Part shown: piece after piece, positions 36,046 to 48,800 of the stretch | How the letters are laid out: each line of letters starts with the position of its first letter | Position numbering within the stretch: position 1 is the stretch's first letter | Assembly (NCBI RefSeq): GCF_032854445.1 | Contig: NC_088299.1 | Coordinates: forward strand, 8,673,608-8,737,607 | DNA length: 64,000 nt | Reading direction: 5' to 3' | From: Liolophura sinensis | Taxonomy: Eukaryota > Mollusca > Polyplacophora > Chitonida > Chitonidae | The notes under the pieces: generated by a model | Database searches by the model: none | Told to the model about the DNA's origin: nothing | What the model saw: only the letters and a program-made list of their open reading frames with translations | Made by a program: the position numbers and the translations under genes

Positions 36046-36589
36046 TGGCATATGAGACAATTAAGCCGGCCTTCTTAGCAATTTTGTGTATACACTAAAA
36101 CAATATCCAACCAGTAGCACATACTGCATCAGGATGGAGCTACATACATAATGTTTCTTGCAAAGAAAAACTATCTCTTGTATCATCAGTCATTATTGTT
36201 AAGAACCAACTGGGGTCTTATACAAAGTAATTGCATGCTAAGTTGACTGTAACTACAAATGTGTCACCATGGTATGATGGTAATTAATATCAACTTAGCC
36301 TGTGATCGCTTTGCACAAGGGGTCCTGCAGAGTGTCTCCCTTTTCTTGTAGCAGCCGGTATTTTCATTGTTCAGATTAACTATACTCCAAGTCTTTGTCC
36401 TGGTGGCGAAAAAGGAAGTAAGCGCAGGCTTATCGAACACTTATGCTTTCAAATATCCCAGTTAACGACTGACTTTGTTACAGGCGCCTCATCTGCCTGG
36501 AGGGCTTTTGTCTACCCTAAATTCTGTTCTTTTTTGAAGTATTTGGCTGCCAGATGTTTCCAGAAGAGATGCGAGTTCACATTTTCCCC

Positions 36590-36900
36590 TTTAGCATGAT
36601 CTCAGTTTCACCTAGTATGACTTCATTTTCCCTTTAATATGGCCTCAGTTTCAGTAGCATCACCTCAGTTTCCCTTAGTACTACCTCACAGTTTCGTTAA
36701 GTAAGAGCTCATGGTTTCTCCAGTATTTGTGTACAGCACTCATGGTCTCCCAAGTACAGCCTCATTGTCTCTACAGTATGGATTAACTTGCGGTCTCCCA
36801 AGCATAATATCATGGTTTCCCTAGTATAACAACACAGTCTCCAAGCAGGTTTCCCTAACCACCATGGCTTCCCATGGTATGATCCCATGATCTCCTAAGC
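36590..36900. repeat. Degenerate short tandem repeat
   Basis: A phrase like CCTCAGTTTCCCTTAGTA, or TCATGGTTTCCCTAGTAT, recurs about ten times with a period of roughly 28-32 bases and many substitutions. It resembles an old minisatellite. No coding potential was seen. Confidence 0.6.
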
Positions 36901-37747
36901 TTTACTTTTTCTATCCATATAAACCAGCAGAGATGAGAGCAAATATTCCTTAACCATTCCAAGTCTGCTTCAGTGTGTAGCACCCATAAAGTGCCGTCTT
37001 AGTTTGAGGATACATCCATACAGTTTACAGCTTGAACCTGAATCACTATGACAAAACAGGGTAACTCCCTGTTACATGACTATTAAAATGAAGGCAAACG
37101 GGTCCTTCAAGGACATTGTCAACTATAAAACTACAAGATTTACTTCGTGGAAATGTCTTACAGATGTTATTAAAAAAAAAAAGAGACTGGACTAAAACTC
37201 TCCATTATGTAACATGACATGTAATTCATATTTTCTTTACGCTAATATTTACCACACTTACGAAATCAGAATATCAACCCTACGACAATGATTAAGGCAC
37301 ATTTTCACTAGCTGCCAAACTGTGAAGCGAATCTATCACAGCACTATGGTACATCTCCCACCAAAAATAGGTTTCTGTTAATGGCAGCTCTAACCATATC
37401 AACCAAACACATCTGCCTCATTATCCATAACTTTACTGTAGAAGAAAACAGGTGAAGTAGACTATCGGTATATCATTACTAAAACACATTGCAATACAAT
37501 TTCATACATTTCTTACCACAAAAGTAAGTAGAGTGAATGTGTCATGTCTGAGGCTAGCACAAAGGACAACACTGACATTGTAAGTTCGGATGCCACAGAC
37601 TGCATTTGTTTTTTTAGCCCAACACGAGTATTTTGTAAAAACAGCGCTGTTATATCTACAAATGTCTATAACTTAACTTCATGCACATGTACACAAAACT
37701 TTGCTGTTTGGGGCATATTCACAAAGAAACACTATATATATATATGC

Positions 37748-37800
37748 TCATATGCTTGGGGTTTTTAAATCGTGCTGAACATTTTTTCAGTTCTCAAGCT
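37748..37800 (-). repeat. SINE-B tail fragment
   Basis: CATATGCTTGGGGTTTTTAA, then ATTTTTTCAGT, matches the plus-strand left end of SINE-B. Only about 50 bases remain. Confidence 0.5.
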
Positions 37801-39782
37801 GATAATTACTGGGATATTAAATGATCCTTCGTATTTCCAAGCAAGGATCTTTGCCTCGTAATTTTCTATTAAATTATGATCACCTAAATTTCAAGATATC
37901 TTGGTAACCCTTCATACAAGACGAAAGCCAAGAACATTATCAGACCATAAACCATGGGAGAACACTGCTACACCTAAACCAAATTCACCATTGATTCTGA
38001 TGTGTTTCTAAGACATTAGGTTTATTTCTTTATTGGTATACTTTGCGTTTTGTTTTCTTTTTCTTTTGGTTTCATCCTAGTGTGGGAACCAAATTTTTAG
38101 GTATATCTAACGTTTTTCGCTAAATTGCCATTATAATAAGAATACAATTCAGATTTTTTTTTTTTATAATTGCAGGTCATTTCTTACTTGTTCATACCAC
38201 ATCTACTGGTATATTACATGTCTAAGTACATCTGTACTTTACACATTTACCTGTACACAATCGATGATATGGTACAAAGACGTGTTTTATACATGCACAC
38301 ACATACCATAAAACATGTTTTCTGCTAGAAACGACAGGGAATTGAAAGATACATGAAACATTTGGTTTTATTTCTTAATATGCAGATTAGGATGTGTCCG
38401 AATATAACATAAAAGTTTTAAACTTTTGTTTCAGATTTCTTCTTGGGGTGTTAAAATGTTAAAAGCCACATGTATAGTTTTCGAAAGTCCTCACTTGTCA
38501 ATCCGAAAATTTAGTAACATGCAGTTCTGATGTCAAAACTGGCAAAACAACTCTGTGGGGAGGGGGAACGAGCCTGAGTGGGGGACGTTAAGCTGGCCCC
38601 ATTCATAGATTACGTCATTTCCAAAAATTTCCAACCATTCATGGAAAGTATGCATAAAATACAGGGGTTATTATGACACATAAGACATACCTCAAAGGTA
38701 AAAATATGTTTCCCATTTTTTTTTTTTTCGCACAAAGCCATGAAATTATAATAATAAAGACTTTTAGAGTTCCTTTTCCTGTATCCTTTAACACAAGCTT
38801 GATGTTTGGTAACGACGAGGTGAAAGTAATATGTCTACATCACATTCAAATGAGTGTTGAAGTAGGGCTATTCCAAGGCATGGAGTTACAATCATACATG
38901 GATGTAGACAATGCCATGATTACAACTGATTGGGTGCTGGACTCATACTTATAACGATTTTAAAGTCTGTTCCACAAGTAGTGATATGTAATATATAAAT
39001 AGGTAATTCTGATTTCCTTCAATTCACCGTTCAAAGTCATTCAGTCATGCGAGATCTTGTACGTTTTGTAATCTTTTGACAATAAAAGAGAAATGATACG
39101 TCTTTGTAGATTTCACCCCAAACTGATATAGATACAATTATAAACGAGTATGTTATGAACATTAAAAAAAAATAAAGTATAAACAAAATTTGGAGAAATA
39201 AAATCATAACTATTTACACTGGAGATACATGTGGTGACATCTACAAATAAATATACTAAAGCCATAGTAGGTGTTTAGCCAGAGACAAATGATTTCTACA
39301 GTTTCAAAACTCAAATGGACGAAAAAAAAATGTAAACAAACCATAGTGACAATTTATCCACAAAAATACAAAAAATGAAAATTTAATTTAAAAAAAAAAA
39401 TGCTATAGCATTTTTACCATGGAATCTAAGATACTCATTCTTTTTTTTCGAACAAATTAGTTTTTTTAGTAGACGTCATTTCCTGGTCACCATCACACTT
39501 GTATCTGTGACACTATAAAATGGATTATCATGTATTTTATTTTAAGAAAACTGGCAAATAAATAATCACTTCTGACCATACCCTTAGAACACACAGATTC
39601 TGAATCAGCTAAAAGTGTGATGTGCATTACTGTACAAGTGAGAGTGAATATGAGTGGACCAGCCAGTAGCGACACGGGAAAAAAAATCACATTTTAGAAA
39701 CGGTTAAAAAACCCAAATTCTGGACGTATAGGTTGTACCTGGAAATCTTTCTTACCATCAATGGTCACCCTAAACAATTAAT

Positions 39783-39788
39783 TTTATT
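39783..39788 (-). promoter_or_regulatory. Candidate poly(A) signal of AKTIP
   Basis: AATAAA on the minus strand lies 87 bases past the AKTIP stop codon. Further AT-rich candidates follow downstream. Confidence 0.5.
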
Positions 39789-39874
39789 CTCGCACGGTCG
39801 CTTTAAAAATATCTTAAATATGAACAGTTTATGATCACAGATTGCATATGGGTTGTTTTATCAACGTAGTCTCA

Positions 39875-42800
39875 CTATGAAGCGTTAGGAGACTCGTCTT
39901 TCGTGAAGACTTTCGTCTGCCCCTTTTCGATCCATGATAGGCCAAGATTCTCTATCCCAGACTCTTGCTGTGTGTCACTTTGGCTCCTCTGAAGAAGATG
40001 AAACCGAAAGAAAAAACCATGAGCTTTGCACAAATAAACATCTTCACGATATTAAAGATAAAGAAAAAGCTAAAATAAAGTATTTATCAGATGAAAGACC
40101 ATTAAACACTGTCCACGAAAATAGTTTGATATATTTTTAGAGAATTTTTCTAACGACTAAAATGCAATTAAAACATAGGATTCTATGGTGGTCTGTTGGG
40201 ACCAACTAAAATACATTTAAAACATAGGATTCTATGGTGGTCTGTTGGGACCCAGAGGGTATCAGTGATGTCACAGCAATATTTTGGGCTTGAAATAGTT
40301 CGTTTCAATGTTCATTTGTTGAATGCATTCATAGCTCTAAATGAAGACGCATTTGGAATGATGAAATATGGTAGACAGCAGAATTTAAAGTTTTACCAGG
40401 TCGAACAAAATTCTAAAAAAGAAAATCAATATATTTTCCCAGACAAAATTTAATGGTCTTTCATCTGCCATTGTACTTCATGCTAGTGTGTTATTTGCCT
40501 CTAAGCATGGCTCTAGCAATGACATACATACAAGGCACTTACCCCTATTACTCAGCCACCATTTAATCCGGATCAAATATGAACGTGTTTAAATTGCAGC
40601 CAGTGGTGAAAATGCATGCGTTCACAAGGCCAGTGGTCAAGTTGATTTTATGTCAGTTTAAGAATTTATCTGTTCACGCAGTCAGATTTAAACCAGGGGC
40701 CATCTGTACAAAGCGATCGTAGGTTAAGTGGATAGTTACTGTCATGGCAACATATTTATTTAGTTTTTACACCAAGATGGCAACATATTTATTTAGTTTT
40801 TACACCAAGATGGCAACAATTTTATTTACTTTTTACACCAAGATAGCAACATATATTTTAACATGTTTGGCCATGGTAGTTACAATCCCCTCTGGCTGTA
40901 CATGGGAAGGTCTGACAGCAATTTGCAGATGGTCGTGGGTTTCCTCCCACCCTAATGCTGGCCACCGTCATATACGTGAAATATCCTTGAGCACAGCATA
41001 AAACACCAATCAGATAAATAGCCAAATAAGTTTTAATCAACTTAGTCCATAACCACTTTGTTCAAGCGATCCCTTTTTTCACCAACTGTCTCGAGCAGAC
41101 AACTCCTGAGGTCAAACCTCTGGCATGCTGTATCTGGTAGTGTATATTACCCTAATTCTTCAACCTTGTCAACCAATACGTTGAAACATTCTGAGAAACC
41201 ATGGCGTGTAGAGAAATAATTTGCACAAATTTATGACTTCTACATCTATAATGACATAAATAATTTTTAGCATCATTTCTATTAATAATTGAATGCATAC
41301 ATTCCACTGACTACAGCGTTTTATTGGTTGAAAAGTTTGAAGATTTACAGTTATTTTGTGGGCAAATGTCAAATACATTCTACTGTCATACCCAAAATAC
41401 GTCTGATCTGATTTATTTATTTATTTGATTGGTGTTTTATGCCGTACTCAAGAATATTTCACTTCTATGACGGCTAGAATTTTGATTTGAGGAACATCTG
41501 ATCTGAAAGTTAGAAACCAATCTTCAACTCCTTTCTGCCGACCACTTTGAAGTCTTGTATATTGTTGAAATTGAGCTTAAAACTTGGTTTCTGGGTGTAT
41601 AATAACGCGCAAATACATCTATATATCGGAAAGACAAAAGTGAATAAGTTACCGAGTGATCGTCTTGTCGGCATTCATGCACATTTTTGGTAATGTTAGT
41701 CAATGCATCGAAATGCACCTGAACTTCACAAATGGAAAGCCACTTACCCTCTTCCCAAGAACTACATGTACCCATACACCATTTATTCAGGGGATGACTA
41801 GAGTAACAGAAGACAGAGCTGAACTGAAAACACCACATGCAAAAGTTTCCACAAAGCAGACTAGTTGCTACCAGTTTTATGAAACCAGAGATATTGCAGT
41901 GAAAACTAAAATACAGAAAAAAGCAGTAAGAAAAGCTTAGAAAATTATTATTATTATTATTATTACACACAAGCTGAAGAAATCATAAAACGTAAAGAGA
42001 TAAAATTTATGCAAATCTACACTAAATAACAACTGCACATCACATATAAAATACGTAAATGGGAAGGAAAAGTTTATCTAAAGAAAATCAAAAGAGGACT
42101 ACTCTGAATCTTCTATACCTTTTCACATGTTTGCAAGATGTTTATTCAAGCATTTTCTGAAGGCATTATTCTGTGCAGAGTGATAAAATTATACTTTTTG
42201 GGAAGCCCTGAAAATGGGCCGATCCAACCAATGTAGTTTTGTCTCCAAAATCTAATTATATATGAGCATAAATTACACTGAAAGTTGCTCTTTCATATGC
42301 AAAAAGGTTGAGGAATTACTGCAGATGCAACTTATTACAGATATACTTGTGTGTGAAGACCTGAATGTCTTCAAAGGAGGGTTAAATGGTAAGGATTAAG
42401 ATGGTTAATCGCTTTCCTAAATGATTAAAAAATAGCAATGTATTAAAACCACTGTGACACGTTTTGCAAGATAGTACGGAAACAAAAGTTCTCTGTCGTT
42501 TCCAATTTTGCCTGGTGTGACGTCAAGCAAGACTACTTGGCGTCACCCATCCCTGACATACAGCAGCAAATGACGTCACACTTTCCAACGCACATGACTC
42601 CGTTCCAGCATAGCTGCCTTACTCAACATCACATCTAATTGACTCATCGTCACGTAAGGAACATTATCACGTCCCATCAGGAAATTTTTACAGAACATCA
42701 AAAACTTTGTTTTTGAGGGCTCTCAAAAGTCCTCAAAACTTATGTTTTCACTTATACAAGATAAATCTTGACTTATACAAGTTAAATAGTGTTATTTGTC

Positions 42801-45800
42801 GTAAATCTTTTTTTAGCCCTGGTGTTAGCTCTGTTCCTGCAATGGTATCCTTCACATCATTTTAATATTTTCGCGTACTTCTCTTAGGACTGAAGTAGCA
42901 CTTTAAGTAGAGCATCATACACAACTAGCAAATATTATTTTAGGATATTTTAAAAAAAAAAAAAAAATGACAACTGACAGACATGACAGGACACAATGCC
43001 AAACATCTACTTGGGGGAGGGGTCGAAACAAACAAAGACTGTGTACATACAAACACAGATATAAAGCTATCCGGTGCTATAGGTGGGTGGGAAGGTGCTG
43101 TGGGTATTACATTTACATTATATTTAAATGGCAACATTATAGATAAGAAAAGAAAAGAAAAAAACAGTTTAATTGCCTTGCACCTTTGCTTCACCTGTGA
43201 CATATGCCGGGTAGCAAATATCACCAGAAATGCAGAGGTACATTAAAAGGCATCAAAGTTGGATGAATAGAACGATAAGAACTGTGCCTCACAAGGCTAT
43301 TTCAATAGGTTCCAACCATTTTTCAGGTTACTTCTTGTTTCACATGACATAGCAGAGCTGAATAACCACGCAGAGTTTCACACACCTATCATTATAACAA
43401 TATCATTGACTATTCTATCACAAAAGTGTGCAGAGAATCTTTCTTAAATCATTGAGAAAAAAATTTAGTCTATAGTTCACTGACTGACTGACATAAGAAC
43501 ACAGATGTATTGATCGTAAAGCCAATAAAGCCTTGGAGTTTCATTAGCTTGCAAGCCGCATGCCTATTTTTGGGACAGGATTACGCAGGAACCAAGACAA
43601 ATCTAGAGAGAACAAGGACATCAGGGGTGGGAGATGGAGTACAGTGGGTAAGAGAAAACTAGTGTGTTATTAAGGGTAAGAGGTACACGACAAGAAAATA
43701 AAACCACACCCCTGATCTATTACCTTTATTTACCTTTGGAGATAACATTTGGTTCCTGGCCTCTTCATGTACTCCTACCTCCCACGGACCGAACCTAGGG
43801 AAGGCAAACACAGAAGAACTCTCCATGTAGCACTGCTTTTGCTCTGTGTGGCTATCAATGGACTCAAAACTTGTAACATGGAGCCCTTTGATACAAGCAT
43901 TCTCCCATTAAATTATCCCAGGCAATCACAAAGTGACAAGGGACATAAAGCACATGACTGAGACAAGAAAAAGTCACAAAAAAAAAAAAAATGTATTTAG
44001 CAAGGTTTTCCAAAACCTCAACTTCAGCACCCAAAAAATCTGTACACTGTACTACGTGTGCTACATTTGGAGATTTCACAAAAACCAGGTATCAAAGAAA
44101 CCATAATTTTGCCAGTAATGTGAGGATTCGTTGCCGCCAAAGAACAGGCAGTCAATACACTCGGAATTGTTTGGCACCTTCCTGCAAAAGAGTGACATTT
44201 TGGAAGAAAAAGCTCACAATAAATTTTGCTTTGTAATCTGAAAGTTGATTGGCTGATTTTGCTGACTCTCAAGATGTCAAGAAGGGGAAATAATCTTTAT
44301 GTCCTCCAAATGCTTGATAGGTTTCATTCCCTAACTCTCTTTTGAAGGCATTTTTTTCTTTTCTTTATCAAAGCACGACCCATACAAATGTAGTATCTGT
44401 AACAAAAATTCATGATAAGCTGGTTTTAATAACCTTACCTGATTTCATGAGGATCATCCGTGGAGGGAGGGTCATAAAGGGTTTTTTTTACTGTTGTTTA
44501 TCGTCTCTGACACTTTCACTTTGAACTCATCTAGGTTCTGTTCATATCTTATAAATATAAAATACAAAATGTCAAACAAGGAACAGTATGTATAATGATT
44601 TCTCCTCATTTATTGAATGTACTATTTTGTCTATTCATTCTGCAAACTAAGCTGACCATGGCACAGCATCACAAAGCTGTCTTATGACTTTAGTCAGACT
44701 TAGTCTTAACTTGTAGTATTATTCCTTAGCTTATACTAGAACTTAAATTTTTTTTTTTAAAAAGTTTTCAATTTCGTCTTGAAACACAACTCTCAGTGTT
44801 AAAATAAAATTTTAAAAAAGATAAATCACAATTTTAGGAGAGTAACTCATGTGTACATGTATGTCTGAGACAAATTCATGATCCTGGGGCAACAAGAACA
44901 GCTGTCCTAAAGTATATACAGAACAAAAATGTTGAAGATGGGAAGAAATTAACGGATTACTGGAAAATCCTCACCTCTGAAGAAAAATGTTTTCCACAAG
45001 ATTTTCAAGATAATGAATACACGTACATTGTCTTCTAGTCCCATACTGCTGCTATCTTAATTCCTGTGGGATGCTATACAATTGTTCCTCAATTTTTGAC
45101 AGCATTTTCTATGTTGTATCAATATATCAATTATTACGCTTCGTCAATCTGGAGATTATCAGCTGATTTATCAAGAGGTGATTTTAAACACCTCATTGAT
45201 CACGAGTCAACGGGACAGGCTACAAGACAAAGGGGTCAGTCAGGGACAGTACAAAAGAGACCTAAATCTATTTCTTTCATGAAGAGAACTTACAAAGTAG
45301 CAGCTTCCGAGTTCCATGGCGATTTTGTATCAATTTTATAAAATGCAACCCTTGTGTAGTAAAGCACATGCCACAGCTGGTTCACATTCCTCCTGTAAGA
45401 TAAATTAGAGACGTAAAACCATTTTAAACATTAAAAACATCGCAACAAAAACACAATTTACACATTCTGATTCCACTAATAACTGCATGTAAGCGGACTC
45501 AAATAAACCTTTCCTGTCTGGGTTGGTACATGAGAATGTATCTTAAGTTAGTAGAGCCCTTCTCAGAAATGTTATTTTGAATGTTACTCTAACAAAATAT
45601 GAAGAAAAAAATGTATGCTGATATTTGTAAATTTAGGCGCGTTTGACCACGCGTGACACGTACAGTTAGTCTTAGATGAGTCACACATACCTCCATTTGG
45701 GGTAGCCCCGTTTGACATCTAACTCTCCTGTGTCAGGGTTAATGATTGGATGGAATACAGGAGGGTCAAACACAATCCTCTGTAAACAGAAAACAAAGAA

Positions 45801-48800
45801 TTTAAGACATTTACAAATCCTAAATGAACATAAATTTGTCCAAGACTAACTTGCCCATTTTTCCTGATTCTGAGAGTTCTATTGATCTTAGACAGGTGTT
45901 TTGAGGTTTGCTTGGAACATGGTATGATAAAAATTGTAAGCTTTATCACCAAAATAATATTTTTTGACATTTATTGGCCTCTGAAAATTCACTTCTGTGG
46001 ACAAAATTTTAGATCATTAAGGGTACCTTGACCTGAGCCATAACTAGGCACAGGGGTTAGAAATGAAATCTACATGTAAGACAGGTGAAAACAATGATCC
46101 ATCATCTCACACTAGGTGCTGCCTCATAAATCATGATATGGTTTCATTTATCTGCATGGTTTAACTGAGGTTCCCATATTCAACAAGTGCATCCTTAAAG
46201 TTACTGAACCAGAAAATTGCATCCAGGTGAAAAAAAATGTCTGTGTTCACTGAGCCATTCCACAACTGTGCTACTAATCACACATGATGTATCATGAGCC
46301 GAGATTCACTTCCATGGATTTGATCACTATCAAAGCATGTAATAAAATAAAAAGCTAATAAAATTTATAAGCATTGAATACAAAAATTTACATTAAAGTA
46401 GACATGAACAATAACATTTATATATTTGTTTGATTGGTGTGTTACATTGCATTCCAGAATATTTACTTATACAATGGCAGCCAGCATTTTGTTAGAGGGA
46501 AATCGGGCTCTACCCAACCACACTTTCCCACATACGACCCGAGGGTGTGCAACCCAAAGCGACTTGTTTACAGGCTCCAGCATCATTGTGTTCAGTCTGT
46601 TCACACTCCACTGGTTGGCCAAAGCCGGTGACATCAGGCTTTCCTGAAACTCTAAATTACACTATGCGATATCTTACAGGGCAGCCTCCATCTGGGTAAG
46701 TCTCCGGAATGCTGAGGGTGAACTTGAAGATGCCATCTTGGTAGAGACCTTGACGGATAAATAGCACCCCAAACCACACTGAAAACAAGGAAAGACAACT
46801 CCCATCAAACATTAGTGCAAATGATAATATTCCATTCTGTTGCCTATGCTTTAATAATCTCCATGAAAATACAACAAAAACCTTTTTCAAACCTTCCTTT
46901 TGTCAATATTTTAATGCAAAACATTAAAATACAGCAAATCAAAAGTACCAAACCTTCTTTCATCAATGTTCTATAAAAAAAATACAGCAAAACAGAAGTA
47001 CCAAACCTCCTTTCATCAATGTTCTATAATAAAAATACAGCAAAAACAAACTTCAAATCCATTCTACATGTTTAATTTGGTTTAAGTGTTCTGTATGAAA
47101 GACAGGGAAAAAAGTCCAAACCCTTTACATGGACGTCAATGTTTTCATGTTTATAAAGAAATGCAGCAAAAACCGAAGTTAAAACTCTTCATACATCAAT
47201 TTTTAATGTTCTGTACAAAAATACAATAAAAAACTTACCTAGAGGGGATTTGGCAGAGGGTATAACATACAGCCCTGATATATTTTGTTTCTGCAACTGG
47301 CCGCTGAAAAATACAATACTTAACTGCAGAAGACAGCGACTGATAGCATGTGCCTAAGTTTTACATACCCTTTAATCCACCTGGTCAAAAAGACTGTAAA
47401 GTAGGTAGATACATGTATAAATTGTACAGATATGTAGCTGTGTTGATACATGCACAATTCAACTGCATCAATGTGAAGTTTCATAAAATCGTAGGAATTT
47501 CTTAAAAATAAATATCTGATCATGAACAGCTCTACAGAGAGTTGCGAATCAACCCACACCACTGGGCACTGCAGTATGTATGTATAGATTTAGGTGAGGA
47601 CCAGTGTCTTTATTTATAAAGTTGAAAACGTTAACATTATACTTTTTGGCTTGAGTTTCCACTTACCTGCAAATGTTTTACAAAATTCAATCTTTTCAAA
47701 TTTGGCATCATTTTAAACTAGCAAAATTTGAATATTGTAACTGTACACATTTTAGTATTTTATTCATCTTGTTATCTTGTTACGAGTATCTTTTTCTGAT
47801 TTTGCTCTCTATTATCTTGTTTTGATGAAGGAAATATATAGAATATTTTACTTACACCCTCGAATTGTTCACCTGAGGAAATTGCAGCAAGAAACTTACA
47901 AAAAAATTGGGCGTGCGCAGACAGCCTGACAAACTGTCTGATGTAACACCCAAGTCTGATGTAATAAGAGTTTGCCACCTCGTAACATAAAGCATCCCAC
48001 TCTGTCCATGTATAACATTGTAATCTGGTTATATCATGTTTGACACTATCAGGCCATGCTTTATGATATTACAAACTATTCTTCAATGGTTTTAACTCAT
48101 CAGAAATAAGGGCTCAGTTGGTCATGAATTTGTTTTCTCTCTCTATTTTAGCTAAAGAAAAAGATAGTGATTTTAAAGAAATTAACAAAGAAAAATTTCA
48201 TAAAAATCCCAATAAAAAAACAACAGACTAGTGCCCTTTTACGGTCATATTAGACCCAACAGACATTTTTTCGTGCTTACTATTCAGCCATTATTGAGTA
48301 TTCCAGGAAGAATTGTCCATATCCAGACTGGACACGAGGCGTAGATGACCTGTCAATCATACTGGAAGGTGTAGATGCAGCCTGCCGATCAATGTCAGGC
48401 ACTGATGGTAAAACTTTCCTAGAATCTCGTTTCTGAGTCCTGCCCACAAAACCGCCACTGGAATCTGCTGGCTGCAACAATACATTTAAAAGAGTTTTAA
48501 ATTAACATGAAATCAGAGAAACAAACATGATGGGTAAATTAAAGGAAAAGATGAAACAAAACAAGAAGTAGGGATCACTAAATAGACCACTTAAAAGCAT
48601 GCATAATTACACTTTCATTTATTTTTTTTTACACTTTTGTGAAAATAGTTGTTCAAAAAAGGTGTTCAAACATTTAAATTTTAAGGTGGATTTATGGACT
48701 ATATTATCAGGGTTTAGGGACTCTTGACATCACAGGAAGCTTTTCCAACTTAAATCCCAACACCGAATGTTGGAACAACTCTTTACACCCATGAGTAAAA

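Larger units (their letters stand above)
32111..39782. other. Spacer between the convergent UPF0598 and AKTIP genes
   Basis: No gene was recognised in these 7.7 kb. The spacer holds several tRNA-like SINE remnants (32350-32460, 33360-33430, 34262-34465), a SINE-A copy (33570-33755), a SINE-B copy (34676-35025), dispersed repeat D copy 2 (35880-36045) and a degenerate short tandem region (36590-36900). The stretch 37800-39782 shows only AT-rich unique-looking sequence and could include the AKTIP 3' UTR. Confidence 0.6.

Noticed and set aside
41524-41970. 148-codon minus-strand open frame in AKTIP intron 8
   Set aside because: Starts in an ATT microsatellite (Asn run), Cys/Phe-rich without homology; AKTIP exons 8 and 9 splice around it.
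42940-43246. Overlapping plus- and minus-strand open frames of about 90 codons
   Set aside because: Both strands are open through the same sequence, neither matches AKTIP or another family, and AKTIP splicing skips the region.
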